A stretch of DNA of 64,000 bases, taken from positions 1,782,182-1,846,181 of the forward strand of contig JAJEKV010000080.1 in NCBI GenBank assembly GCA_021234155.1. Direction: 5' to 3'. The notes under the pieces were generated by a model. That model ran no database searches. It saw nothing but the letters and a program-made list of their open reading frames with translations, and had not been told where the DNA came from. Of the stretch, positions 22,690-33,730 are shown piece after piece (within the stretch, counting starts at the first letter, position 1; each line of letters starts with the position of its first letter). The translations under genes were made by a program, and so were the position numbers. The DNA is from Isoetes taiwanensis. Taxonomy: Eukaryota > Streptophyta > Lycopodiopsida > Isoetales > Isoetaceae.

Positions 22690-22865
22690 ATTCGGTGGCC
22701 ATGGTTTCGCCATCTCATCCCTTTAGAAACCCGTTCCCTGTGATCATGGTTTCATCCTCTAGTCCCTTTGGAAACCCGTTCCCTGTATCACCACATGATC
22801 ATGGTTTTCATCTAATCCATTCGAAAACCCCTTCTCTGGACCACGCCGTGATCATGCTTTTGTAG
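22690..22865 (-). repeat. Degenerate ~55-bp tandem repeats in gypsy 3' UTR
   Basis: Three to four units of the form GAAACCATGATCAC...GGGAACGGGTTTC(C)AAAGGGACTAGA. The same array is found in the plus-strand copy at 28150-28330, so it is part of the element and not a chance microsatellite. Confidence 0.75.
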
Positions 22866-22973
22866 CTCATTCTTTTGCAGACATCCTACTTGTCATCTAT
22901 ATTGATGAAAGTCTCTAATTCTTTACTCTTACATAACTGACCTCACATTGACTCCACTAATCCTTCTGCGCCT

Positions 22974-23340
22974 TCATGGGTTTTGAGTCAGGTGAGGATT
23001 TGGTTGCACGTACTCTTCACTCTCCCATGTGCCCTCGGGAAGTGATTGATCTCGCCACAAGATCCAGTACTCTGCAATATTCCTATTGCGCATCTTCCGA
23101 ATGTGAGTGTCTAGAATAGCTTCAGGAGTTAGCTCAGAGCTAAGGGCTAGGAGTATTGTCACTATTCCTGGACATTATTTCTTTCTTGAGCTGGCTTATA
23201 TGGAATATAGGATGCATTCCTAATCCATCCACAAGTTCTAACTCGACTCGTATGATGTCTTCATTGACCTTCTTGAGTCCAACATATCGGGACATTGTTG
23301 ACTAATGGTTTTAAGGTTCTTACCTTGCCACTAGTAGCAT
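22974..23340 (-). pseudogene. Integrase C-terminal tail and chromodomain of gypsy element
   Basis: Reads VGLKKVNEDI, GLGMHPIFHISQLKK, then ELTPEAILDTHIRKMRNRNI and EYWILWRDQSLPEGTWESEE. The last block matches a chromodomain of the chromovirus type, with aromatic W residues and an E-x-TWE motif. Such domains direct integration to marked heterochromatin. A stop separates the HISQLKK part from the chromodomain. The inverted copy is at 27671-28070. Confidence 0.75.
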
Positions 23341-23408
23341 ATTCTAGTAAAAGGAAAAGAAAATTGTTTCAAGAAGAATAATTAAGGTTTAGCAATTCAG
23401 AGAAAGGG

Positions 23409-23850
23409 TCACTCTTTCATCCTGATTTGAAATAGATTGTGGGACCATGCTTCTTTTATAAGTGAACTTGGTCCATATTCTTCTTCAGCTGAATAGCCAA
23501 ATGCGCATGGTATATGTTCATCAAGCTGCTCCAACTCATCCAGCCTGTCTTGGACATCTGCAACATGCCCCAGCTCTTGCTCAACAAAAATTCTTAAAGA
23601 AGGGACCTCCATCTCGTATGGTAAAACTGCTTCACAGCCATAAACCAACTGAAATGGAGTATGCCCTATTGCACCTTTCTCATGTGTCCTGTCCGCCCAA
23701 AGGGCAGCCTATAAATGTGCATGCCAATTATTACCATGCTCAAAAATCATCTTGGTGATGATGTGTATTAGTTGCTTGTTGGTACTTTCTGCCTGTCCAT
23801 TCCCCTGGGGGTAAAGACATTGTTGGTTAATTCTTGCATCAGCTGTATTT
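23409..23850 (-). pseudogene. Integrase core end of gypsy element
   Basis: Contains YPQGNGQAESTNKQL (end of the integrase catalytic core, with its third acidic residue E) and VYGCEAVLPYEMEVPSLRI followed by a DVQDRLDELEQLDE stretch, which is characteristic of gypsy integrases. The first two core Asp residues lie in the part displaced by the inserted LTR fragment. Confidence 0.8.
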
Positions 23851-24700
23851 TGGAAAAGGGGGTAGAGACCTAGTGGCTCTTATCTATATGATGCTTGTAG
23901 CTTAGACCCCTTAGTTCCTATTATTATGTGGCATGTGCATAGAAACCCACCCGGCTAGGGGCTATAGAGTGACTTAGCACCATACAACGAGGCTAGTGGC
24001 AAAGCGGAGAGAGGTCCCTGCTGAGCACGGCTACTGGGGACCCATAGTGGGCTAGGCCTATAGTCGGTCACTTCGTGTGGGCGGGGTATGGGTCCGAAAC
24101 TTCCTGGGTCAATGGTATCGCCCTGACCCTCAAGAGTTGCAGGTGTTGACCTGGCTTGTTTTGGGGAGTTCAGTCGGGTATAAATTGTGTGTCGCCACGA
24201 TCCTCTAGCCGCCCATGGAACCACTAGAACCACTAGACCTCGAGAAGGAGAGATGGAACCCTTCATACCTCATCGGACCAGGAAGATGCAATCCAGAGTA
24301 GTCTTGATGGGTGATACCATGAGACTACGTATCCAGCAGGTTATAGTCACACCAGAGCCCGATTTAGCCAGTCTGCAAAGTATGCATGGGAGGAGCGAAT
24401 GGAGTGGTCAACCCTAGCCATTGTCTATAGCCAGCCCCGCCATTGCCATATCTCGGTCCACTCTATCTTGAGGCTTAACTGTCAGTCTGCTTACCTTACG
24501 AGTCTGAGCCTGCGTAGAAGCTCATATGTTTTATGGCGTGTTGGTATCTTTGATGTATCTTTAGTAGTATGGATGTGCTACCCTTCGAGGTAGTCGATTG
24601 TATTATTTAGTGTTAGCGCTGACATTATGTTATGCTTCTGTTATTATAGGAGCCCATAGGGGAAGGGCACCAAGGCACCTCCGTGTCCCCTTCCCGCACC
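23850..24700 (-). repeat. Inverted internal fragment of the TGTGACG large LTR
   Basis: Reverse complement of roughly 20285-21080: shares GAGCCCATAGGGGAAGGG, TGGGTCAATGGTATCGCCCT-like stretches and CGACGCACTACACCACGGT-type words. Both TGTGACG ends are missing and the integrase around it has lost codons. This was therefore not a clean insertion, or it was followed by deletion. Confidence 0.75.
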
Positions 24701-25032
24701 TTTGCTGGAATTGCCTCTGCCCACTTAGTGAAGTAATCCATGGCCATAAGTATGTACTGGTGTCCGGAGGATGACATAAGGATTGGGCCTATGAAATCTA
24801 GCCCCCAAGTGTGGAAAGGTCCAAAAATAGGAATAATGGCTAAATCTGCAAAGTTGGCTCGCTTAGGTTGATGAAATTGGCAGGCTTGGCATCTTAGGGT
24901 ATGATTATGGGCGTCCTTGAATAAGGTGGGCCAATAATAGCCTGCTCGCAAGATCCTCTTGGCTGTAGCTTGCCTGGCGAAGTGACCTGAACAAGCACCA
25001 TTAAGACACATCTCCAACACATACACAGACAA
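24700..25032 (-). pseudogene. Integrase zinc-binding and core start
   Basis: Reads GHFARQATAKRILRAGYYWP, then CQACQFHQPK: the H-H-C-C zinc module of retroviral integrases. WGLDFIGPI (first catalytic Asp) and HQYILMAMDYFTKWAEAIPA follow. The frame is cut by the LTR fragment directly after AEAIPAK. Confidence 0.85.
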
Positions 25033-25502
25033 TTCTCACATTCCTCCATTAGTAATATATATAGATGTTCTAGATAATATCCTCTTCGTTTAAACACCTC
25101 TGGAGTATCCCATCAGCACTTCTACGACAAAATATACCATCAACAAGCAAGAATTGAGATAGCTTTCACTTTATTCTTCTCTGTTCTCGGCCTGTGAAAT
25201 GATCTATCAAGTCTAATCTTTGTAATAAGTATATGTAGGGATGAATATGCAAGCCGAGCCTTCAACCATCTCTTCTGGAGTGATGTCCTCCTCCATAAGA
25301 GCATACGGCAAATACCCACTTGGATTGCTAAGAGTGTGAGCTTATTTAATTGCAAAGTCAAGTTGTGCCAGGTAAAACATTCACTTTTGATGCTTAGCTT
25401 TCTTAAGGCTCTTCCCTAATATGAGTGGCATGGGATTCTTTTTCACGATGACTACAGTGTGCTCCTTAAGTAGAAGGTGTTCATGCCTATGAAATAAGAA
25501 TA

Positions 25503-26664
25503 CTAATGCACAATGTACAGGATATCTGTTCTCCACATCTGTAAGTTGCCTCCCGGAGTAGCAAATATATGATATCCCTTCATCTCATTCTTTTGACATA
25601 AAGCAACCTTGATGGCCCACTTAGTTACTGTGACAAATGCATTGTAAGGACGAGCGTCTTGTGATGGCACTAAAACTGTACCACTTGTCATGATCTGCAG
25701 CAACTTATCAAAAGCAGTTTGGCATTCTTCTGTCCAATGCGCAGGTGTACTTTTACTTTGCCCTTTTAAGAGCTTCCCAACACGGGTAAGCTTGGTAATT
25801 GGACCCATTAAATGTGAAAAATCTGGAATATGTATCCGTAGAAAAGAACACATCCCAATCGGCTTCCTTACCTCTTTCAATGTTTTGGGCACAGGTAGCT
25901 TATGAATAATTTCAATCTTCTCACTTGAAATCTGTATCCCTTTGGTTGAAACATAGTGCCCCAAAAGCACTCCTCCATCACAAAAGAACTGGCACTTAGC
26001 TAGATTAAGACACACTTGGGATGCTCCGCTTAAGGTCAGCACTTCCTCCAACTGTTTTAAGTGATTTGCACGTTTGTTAGCCAAGCATAAATCATCAAGG
26101 AAGATGCCTAAACCTTGCAGGAGCATGATGCGATATGCCACGGCCATACATTCTGAAATGTGGCAGGGGCGTTCATTAAGCCAAAAGGCATCACATTCAT
26201 GGCGTAGGTGCGCCAAGGCGTGATGAATGCAGTTTTTGGCCTATCTTTCGGACAAAAAGAGATTTGGTTAAAACCGCTAAAGCCATCCATGAATGAAAAT
26301 ACCTCATGTGTAGCCACTTGATAAAGTATCTCTTCTTGGAATGGTAAGGGATAATGATCCTTCAAAGTGGCCTTGTTCAAGTCTTGATAGTCCACACATA
26401 CTCTATCTTCTTGTTCTTTTTTAGCACATGGACAATACGCGACACTCACATCGGATTTTCAATCTCGCAGATATAACCAACTTGCAACAATTTGTCAAGC
26501 TCTTCTTTCACCATATTGAGCAGGTGCGGGTTAATCCTCCTTAGCTTGTCCTTGACCGGCATCACTTCTTCTTTTGTATTGATATGGAACTCACAAACCT
26601 CTGGAGGTATTCCTTTTAGCTCCCCATAGTCCCAAGCAAAACAACCTACAAACTTGTTAAACAT
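25503..26664 (-). pseudogene. Ty3/gypsy reverse transcriptase and RNase H
   Basis: Segment 26446-26664 has FVGCFAWDYGELKGIPPE (pre-RT motif) and RRINPHLLNMVKEELDKLL. Segment 26108-26449 has RVCVDYQDLNKATLKDHYPL, FSFMDGFSGFNQI and PFGLMNAPATFQN (RT blocks). Segment 25503-26216 has GIFLDDLCL at the catalytic position (canonical YVDD changed to FLDD), GHYVSTKGIQI and the HWTEECQTAFDKL connection to RNase H. One frameshift separates the last two segments. This is a decayed pol gene of the usual PR-RT-RH-IN order. Confidence 0.88.
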
Positions 26665-26940
26665 TTTGGTCAGCTCTGTTTTTTTTTCTCATTAGCCATG
26701 ACTCTAATATTTAAAGTTCTCTCCTTCCCATTCTTCACAACTGTGATTTCAGATAATTCATTGGCCACTTCAGTAGATATAGTAAAAATTTTGCATATGT
26801 GCTATTCAGAACCCTGTGGCAGCTCATCTTCTCTTACCATTCCCTCATACAAAGCCTCCATAATAATCTTTTTACATAAAGCATCAGCTTCTGTGTTGTT
26901 ATGTGTTCTTGTGTTATGCCCAATTATGATTTAGACCATT

Positions 26941-27670
26941 TTGCAATTATGGGACATGCATGTCGTTATGGGCTAATGAAATAATCTAATGCAATGGTAT
27001 TATGATTATTATGGTCGCGGGTTCCCCTAGTCTATATGAATGGTGCACCTTGATAGATCTTAGGCTAGGGCGCAACGGGATCCGTGCAAATAATAAATGT
27101 CGTTACAACATTGCTTGTTTGCATGGGGCCTTGTGATAGTGGGCGTTAGAATGGTTGAAATGCCAGTGGGCCATTTAAGGGTCCAGTAACCTTTAAGATT
27201 AATGGGTCGTGAATTGGAATATGGATGTGGAACCCAACAGTGGTTATTAAAGAGTTCACATAATAAGGACATATAGGTTGTTAGACTAAGGAAAAAAATT
27301 TAACCTAGAGAGGTCATTGTTTTGGCAGGGCCAGCCATACCATGAAATAGTTAACATGGCCAATAAAGGGCCGAGTCTTAGCCACCCCTCCTTATTATCA
27401 AAGTAGTATTATTCATGATTAGCTATAATGGGTGTATTGTCTATTTATGGAGCAAGGTCTCCAGAAATGCAAGAGCTAACTTGAGGTTTATGTTGCAATA
27501 AGATCTCTAATGAAAGATCAGAGTGTGAGTTAAGGTGGTACAATTGTTAGAAGCTTGCTTCTAATTAGATTTATAGGGGGGTCTATAGTTATTACCATTG
27601 TATTGATATAATCACAAAGAAGCGGGGTCTTCTACAGCATGGTATTCTTAGAGCTAAGATCCAGAATATG
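26941..27670. other. No gene seen (0.7 kb)
   Basis: Sequence between two oppositely oriented gypsy remnants. I see no ORF or repeat boundary that I can name. Confidence 0.4.
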
Positions 27671-28399
27671 ATACTTGTAGCAAGATAAGAACCTTAAGAC
27701 CATTAGTCAACGATGTCCCAATATGTTGGACTCAAGAAGGTCAATGAAGACATCATATTAGTCGAGTTAGAACTTGTGAATGGATTAGGAATGCATCCTA
27801 TATTCCACATAAGTCAACTCAAGAAAGCAATAATGTCCAGAGATAGTGACAATACTCCTAGCCCTTAGCCCTGAGCTCACTCCTAAAGCTATTCTAGACA
27901 CTCGCATTTGGAGGATGTGCAATAGGAATATCGCAGAGTACTGGATCTTGTAGCGAGATCAATCATTTCCCGAGGCCACATGGGAGAGTGAAGAGTACAT
28001 GCAACCAAATTCTCACCTGACTCAAAACCCATGGAGGCGCGGAAGAATTAGTGGAGTCAATATGAGGCCAGTTACGTAAGAGTAAGAATTAGAGACTTTC
28101 ATCAACATGGATGACAAGTAGGACGTCCATAAAAGAATGAGCTAAGAAAGCATGATCACAGCATGATCCAAAGAAGGGATTTTCGGATGGACTAGGATGA
28201 AACCGTGATCATGGGGTGATCCAGGAAATAGATTTCCAAAGGGACTAGAGGATGAAACCATGATCACATTGTGATCTAGGAACGGGTTTCTAAAGGGACT
28301 AGATGGTGAAACATGGCCACCAGATGACCTAGGGAATATGTGTCAAAATACACATATTCTCATGATCCTTGGGGACCAAGTATTTGAAGGGGAGAGGTA
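27671..28399 (+). mobile_element. 3' end of a second gypsy copy: chromodomain, repeats, polypurine tract
   Basis: Plus-strand homologue of 23360-22614: VGLKKVNEDI, GLGMHPIFHISQLKK, PKAILDTRIWRMCNRNIAEY and EATWESEEYM (chromodomain) with stop codons. A 55-bp repeat array (28150-28330) and TGAAGGGGAGAGG before the LTR follow. The two copies are in opposite orientation about 4.3 kb apart. Confidence 0.8.
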
Positions 28400-28802
28400 T
28401 GTTATGTTAGGCCTTAGGTCATATAGGTATGTTACATATATATGTTGGGCCCTAAGTCATATGTGACCATTAAACCTAAGGATTATAGGTTTAAGGACAA
28501 GTGGCATTAATGCATAATAGAAGGGCCAAGTGTCTAAAGAGAGCCAGTTAAGTCGTTGTTCATTAGAGTTAACACATGCATGCATGAATATGTTTGGCAG
28601 CATGCCACTAGAGTTGGTATGCTATGTAAGCGATCATAGATCAAGGAAAGGACACCAAGTAGAATTGTTCTAGAAATAATTGGGAATTACACTATGTTGG
28701 AGCATGGATCCGAGGGATCAACGCAAGTTTGGCGTGGGGAGTCCAAGGGACTCAAGGACAGGGGAACCCAGGGAGTTCATGGTAGTTGAGGCCTTTTTAA
28801 CA
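28400..28802 (+). repeat. Gypsy-family 3' LTR (copy 2)
   Basis: Begins TGTTATGTTAGGCC right after the polypurine tract and ends TTTTTAACA. The body matches the LTRs at 17397 and 29430. A small internal deletion near the 3' end removes about 20 bp compared with copy 1. Copies 1 and 2 both show a duplicated start (two tandem versions of the first 26 bp). Confidence 0.8.
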
Positions 28803-29049
28803 TTTAAAAGTATTTTTAGGAGGCAATAATGCTTTTCGTGAAAGCAGAATTTCTCTGAGTTCCTTGAACGGAAGGATGCTCTTCAAAAACAATCATCCTG
28901 GATGTCAAAACTAGTAGATTTATTATCCAAACTCTATGAGTTTATATACTTCAAAGTATAGCCCATGTTCCCCATTACCATGTAGTTCATTTACTTTCCG
29001 CTAGCGAGTCCCCCACTTTATTCTAACACTTCCCAAGTGTTGAGGACAA
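28803..29049. other. Spacer, no gene seen
   Basis: About 250 bp of flanking sequence between the 3' LTR and the inverted leader. AT-rich with no recognisable feature. Confidence 0.4.
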
Positions 29050-29429
29050 GCCACTTGGGGACAAGCATCACACTTGGAGCGACTACACCCTATATTAATC
29101 CAGTTAGGTGAAGGGATAATCTTAATATAATATCACTGGGACAAGTCTCTATGGGTTAGATCCATTGCCTGATGCCCGAAAAGCTATTGTGGCTAATTGG
29201 ATAGTTTCTCATGACCTAGATATGACCAATTATTCCATTACTACACTCGGGAGTCCTTGATCTCCTTTCACCAGTGCAAGAGCCCCTCGCTCTTTGAAAT
29301 GCCTCCAGAACCTGTAACAAACACAAAATACAAGAAAAAAGATAATAGAAGAACCACTCCCTGTTCAACATCCCACGATTAACCTCGTTAATTGCCATAT
29401 GAGGAGAATGAACTTTGCTCTAATAGCAA
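29050..29429 (-). mobile_element. Inverted gypsy leader
   Basis: Reverse complement of the leader at 17798-18200, including GGGTGTAGTCGCTCC-like and GGCATTTCAAAGAGC words. It directly follows (on the minus strand) the PBS-like TTGCTATTAGAGC after the LTR at 29430-29808. Confidence 0.75.
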
Positions 29430-29808
29430 TGTTGAAAACCGCACAAGATGTCAAGTCTGACTACCATGAACTCCATGGGTTCCCCACTCCTTGAGCCCCT
29501 TGGACTTCTTACGCCAAACTTGCGTTGATCCCTTAGATCCATACTGCAACATACTGCAATTCCCAATCATCCCGAGAACAATTCTACATAATGAGATCTA
29601 TGATCTCTTATATAGCGTACCAACTCTAGTGGCATGTTTCCACGCATATGCATGCATGCATGTGCTAACTCTAGTGAACAAGCACTTAACTGGTTGTCTT
29701 TAGACACTTGGCCCTTCTATTATGCATTAATGCCACTTGTCCTTTAAACCTATAATCCTTAGGTCTAATGGTACTATATGATCTAGGGCCCAACATATGT
29801 ATGTAACA
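29430..29808 (-). repeat. Gypsy-family 5' LTR (copy 3), minus strand
   Basis: On the minus strand runs from TGTTACATACATATG to GCGGTTTTCAACA (TG...CA, 379 bp), followed by PBS-like TTGCTATTAGAGC. It lacks the duplicated start seen in copies 1 and 2. Confidence 0.8.
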
Positions 29809-30354
29809 TACCACCAGAACTTACACAAGGTCAATCCTTGTATTCTGAAATGTTCTGTGGGCAATTCGTCCCGCTCCCAGCTTCCTTGAGATTCCGTTCT
29901 TCCTTCTTGTCTCAATCTGCTATCTGTGTTTTTTTCTGGAACCCAATCTGGCTGTTGTAGTCTTCCCGGCCTGCCCCCTCTAACAGGCCGCCGTCCCTTT
30001 ATGTTGGAAACGCCTGCCCACATGGCAGGGCCACGTGGCAGCATACATATGGCAGGCCATCCTGTCGAGAACAAACCCGGTGGCCCAGGTCTCTCCAGCC
30101 CGACCGTTATGCTGTTGCAGACATCACGTTGGTGGCATCCCCCACTATTGGGGTGCTCATCTTTTAAACAATGGCTATTTAAACCATTGTAGCATAAGCA
30201 ATATCTTCATCAAACATATCCTAGATCACCACATGGTAAGTTTGATAATGCTATTGCATTCCATCTTGCTTATTCTTTCCCAAGGCTAGGAAATCGTTTT
30301 CCTCCCCCTTTCAGAAAGTTAGCTAATTGAGCAATCCTTTGCTTTTGGAAGTGA
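29809..30354. other. No gene seen
   Basis: Moderately GC-rich stretch (29920-30130) with overlapping ORFs on both strands and no recognisable domain. Confidence 0.35.
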
Positions 30355-30470
30355 ATATTGAATTGAATTTAATTGAATTGAATGCTTATCGTCCACGGAG
30401 ACCAATTGGCCTATGAGACCCAATATAGGAGCGCAGCAGCGTATCACTGCCCCGATTAAAAAACCAATTT
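30355..30470 (-). mobile_element. 3'-end fragment of the GC-rich LINE family
   Basis: The minus strand shares GACCCAATA, GCGCAGCAGCGTA, CCAATTGGTCTCCGTGG and ACGATAA with the end of the LINE at 62040-62120. It ends in an (ATTCA)n-like tail (plus-strand GAATTGAATTTAATTGAAT). It is a severely 5'-truncated copy of about 85 bp plus tail. Confidence 0.7.
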
Positions 30471-31084
30471 ACAACTTAACATAGAACAAATATAATACTC
30501 AGCTTGGATGATATACGTATAGGAGTTTTGACCACTCCCTAAGCTTATAAGACTTTTGACTCCTCTCAAGCTACCGTATGGTGGTGTTCCTAGTCAAACA
30601 ATCCAAGTGCCTTGCGAATATTGAGCAATAAAACCCTTAAGTTTTGTTGCCTCCTTGGTCTCTCAAGGCCCAAGTGAGCAATAGACAACCCTTAAGTCTA
30701 TGCTCACACTCTTTCTATAGAGTCAAAGGTTATAACAACTTTAATATTTAACTATAACTGGCTTCCATAGCCTAACATCCCAAGTAATGCATCATCAAAT
30801 CCTAAATTTGATTTGCAACCCCAACTAACACATTGGCATAGACCACTTCTAGGTCTTACATGCTCACATCAAAGAACTACTATCTCATCCGTAGATGTAA
30901 ATGATCTTCTCAATAAGCGTCATTGATCTCTTAGAGACCATTGCATCGCAAGTGAAGCACCATTATGCTCCATCCATACATTAATCAATATCGCCTCCAT
31001 CCATATATGTGTTTGCTATTAATACAAAAATTTATGCAAAAAGGTGATGGTGGGGAGGAGGTGAGGGGTGAGAGGTAGGAGAGG
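30471..31084. other. No gene seen (0.6 kb)
   Basis: AT-rich with no ORF or repeat boundary seen. A short G-rich purine stretch lies near 31045-31085. Confidence 0.4.
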
Positions 31085-31406
31085 GGTATCAGAGCAAAGT
31101 TGTTCTCCTCTTATGGCAATTAACGAGCTTAATTGTGGGATGTTGGAGGGAGTGGTTCTTATTTTTTTTTGTTTTATTTTTTATATTATTTTTTTGTGTT
31201 GTGTTTGTTAACAGGTTCTGGAGGCATTTCAAAGAGCCAGGAGCTATCACACTAGTGAGAGGTAAGGGACTCCGAGGGTAGTAATGGAATAATTGATCAT
31301 ATCTAGATAAAGGAAAACCTTTTGAGACTATGCATAATGATTCCAGCTAGCCACAATTGCTTTTTGGGCATTTGAGCAACGGATCTAACCCATAAAAGCT
31401 TGTCCT
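31085..31406 (+). mobile_element. Gypsy leader fragment
   Basis: Matches 17810-18150 (CTCCTCTTATGGCAATTAAC, GGCATTTCAAAGAGCCAG, GTAATGGAATAATTG) without an LTR. It is truncated on both sides and ends where cupin-gene flank sequence begins. Confidence 0.7.
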
Positions 31407-31454
31407 AGTCAAATATTCTTTCCATTGGATGTCATCATATGTAAGTCATCAATC
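31407..31454 (-). other. 3' flank of cupin pseudogene A, left side of the LINE-A insertion
   Basis: GTCAAATATTCTTTCCATTG and CATCATATGTAAGTCAT match the 3' flank of cupin copy B at 62540-62582. The continuation of this flank is found at 50924 onward, so about 19.5 kb was inserted here. The 16-bp near-repeat at 31439-31454 and 50924-50939 (ATGTAAGTCATCAATC versus ATGAAAATCATAAATT, 12 of 16 equal) is the apparent target duplication. Confidence 0.65.
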
Positions 31455-31474
31455 TTTTTTTTTTTTTTTTTTTT
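31455..31474 (-). other. Outer poly(A) tail of LINE-A insertion
   Basis: Twenty T on the plus strand immediately next to the apparent target duplication, so a poly(A) end of a minus-strand retroposon. Confidence 0.7.
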
Positions 31475-32024
31475 ATTATAAGTTACGTGGAATGCATTTA
31501 CACTTATACATGGGTTTATTTGATTTATTTGACTCATTACACTTGTTAATATTATTAACATTTTTTTATTCAGCTTTACATGATAGAATCCCAAGGTACT
31601 TTTGCATGGAATCATGCAAATCGTAAATGGCAAGCCTACACATGCTTTACTAAAAGGCAAGGTCTCTGTTTTACCTTCTAACCTGGACATAGAGCTCTTT
31701 AATTCCAAAAGAAAGTTGCAACGGTGGTTACAACATCATGAAACACTTGATCTATGCAGAGTACCTTCATGTAAGATGGACGTAGGTGGATGAATAATCA
31801 TGTAAATCAACATTCTGGATGCATTAATGAGAAATATAAAATGCTACATGAAGATTTTGGAAAATGCAAAGGTATGTGCAATTTTGCTCTTGAATGTCCT
31901 TATATATAAAAAATTGTCATGTTAGGCAAAGGCCATGTGAAATATACGTGAAGATTACGGTAAATGCAAAAGCTTTTTTAGAAGCATGACGTATAATCCC
32001 GGTTTTTCATATGTGCTTCATATC

Positions 32025-32062
<38 letters not shown>

Positions 32063-33705
32063 AAGCATTAGGGGATGCAAAGTTCTATTTATTTCGTTGT
32101 GAAACCTAGGTTTTGGAGCTTTTTAACGTGGTAAGCCTAGTGGCCCTCACCAAATATAAAAAGCAAGGTATGTATTTATGGCTTTCTAGCTTAGGTTTTT
32201 TGCCTTTAAGATTGGAAAGCCAAGCTTTTAAATCGTCTACATTATAAGAGCATTTCGTACAAGAACCAAAAGTCTTGGCACTTTGTACATTACATTTTTT
32301 TTAGCCGAAGAAACGAATAAGGATTTCGGCACAAAAAAGTGTATGTATTTGGGTATATTATTTCTAGATGAAGGGTTTCGAAACCCTAAAGCCTGTTAAC
32401 GCTAGTGCAGCCGATTGCATGTTCCTTGCATGCTCCTTGATGCAAAGGATGACTATGATCCTCATACTCTGCTTCTTATTCATTATCCATTTTACGATTT
32501 GAGTCAGAATCCATCCGCAAATGGATTTTAGTGTTGATCAAGCTTCAAAAAAGCATGGAGTACTCAGATAATTTCGAAGTTGTTGAATAAAAGTGCTTTC
32601 AGCTATTAGCTGTTGAGCACAATATGACGGGATCTCGGGCCATCGAAATTATTATTTGTTCAAATATAATGAAGCAAAGGGCTTCAATTCAGTTTGCGAC
32701 ATATTGTTATGCTTTACATCATGTTTTAGATGATGATCACCGAAAATGCTTTAATATGTGCTAATGTTTTGTACTATTTAATGAATTTGAGTAACCGCCA
32801 TAGGGCTTTTAGATAAATGGACATTTATCATTCTTTTTAGATCTAGGACTAACTTTCGGGGCAAAAGGTTACAAGGTGTGAAAGGCTAAACGCCGAGAGA
32901 CACCATTGTACCTTTTTGCCCTTGCATCTTTACCCTTATCGGGCTAATGATGTATTGATTGGTCAAGAGTCACCGGTTCTCTACTCTCCTTGTCGCTATT
33001 TTGTCCATTCAAGTTTTTCTAGGCTAGAAGGATGATAAACACGAAAATGATGCAATGGATCTACCGATCAATATCATAGCGACAAGATGTGCGCGTATTT
33101 GCAATGATGAAGATGGGAGTTATAGCTTGGAAGGGAAGTGACTAAGACATTTGTTTCTTTGATTTGTCAAACTTATTTGTTCTAAAAATAGAGTTCGAGA
33201 ATATTAAGTCGCTTTATCTAGTAGCAAAGACTCAAATATGGCTTTATGTAAGCCCGAATATCCGGTTGCTCTTCTTATGCCTTTGTGTAAGTCTCAATTT
33301 TAGTGCTTGTAAAACAGAACCACTCATATTGTTATTTGCATCATGTCTTGAATGCCTTATATGAGTATAGCGTGTCCTTATCTATTGAAACATAAATCTG
33401 GTTATAACATGTCATGATTATTAGAGCTGGTTCTATATATGACATTAGAATGTGGGCTTATAATAAAGATTCCAAACTAATTGATGCATTAGATGAATTT
33501 AGCACAGCCGGTTTATGCAAGAAATTTAAAGTACTTATAATGAAAATACCAATATGAAGGAAATAATGTCAACTTAGGTAACCAGATTAAGGCTTAGGGT
33601 ACTGTGCACCTGCTGTAACCTAAGGCTGCAAATTGTACCAAGATATGGTCTTTGAAAAAGTCCATAGAATGGTAGAAAGTCTGTATTAAACAGGTTTAAA
33701 AGGTT
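31475..33705. other. Possible 3'-transduced segment between two poly(A) tails
   Basis: About 2.2 kb with no LINE similarity lying between the LINE's own poly(A) (33706-33730) and the outer one (31455-31474). It contains an A36 run at 32026-32061. A small ORF at 31602-31793 (VNGKPTHALLKGKVSVLPS...) reads like protein but is unassigned. No gene is otherwise recognised. Confidence 0.45.
32026..32061 (+). repeat. A36 homopolymer
   Basis: Thirty-six consecutive A. It could be the tail of a plus-strand retroposed sequence within the segment, but no source sequence is recognised. Confidence 0.8.
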
Positions 33706-33730
33706 TTTTTTTTTTTTATTTTTTTTTTTG
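33706..33730 (-). other. Inner poly(A) tail of LINE-A
   Basis: T-rich run (T, one A, T) on the plus strand. On the minus strand it follows TCATTCCCTCATC, the type of sequence found just before poly(A) in plant L1-like LINEs. Confidence 0.75.

Larger units (their letters stand above)
22572..26940 (-). mobile_element. Ty3/gypsy element with chromodomain, minus strand, broken
   Basis: In minus-strand order: pre-RT and RT (26664 to about 26110), RNase H region (to 25503), integrase zinc finger and core start (25032-24700), an inserted fragment of the 1.6-kb LTR family (24700-23850), integrase C-terminal part (23850-23409), chromodomain-like segment (about 23340-22974), repeated 3' UTR (22865-22690), polypurine tract, then the first 40 bp of its 3' LTR cut by a Helitron. 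Frameshifts are frequent. The 5' end, gag and protease are absent. Confidence 0.8.

Noticed and set aside
17397-28802. A single intact 11.4-kb gypsy element bounded by LTR copies 1 and 2
   Set aside because: The pol genes between them lie on the opposite strand and belong to another copy, and no matching 5-bp target duplication is visible at the outer ends.
31602-31793. 63-aa ORF (VNGKPTHALLKGKVSVLPS...) as a gene
   Set aside because: Protein-like in feel, but too short, without exon borders or a family I can name. Kept only as a note within the candidate transduced segment.
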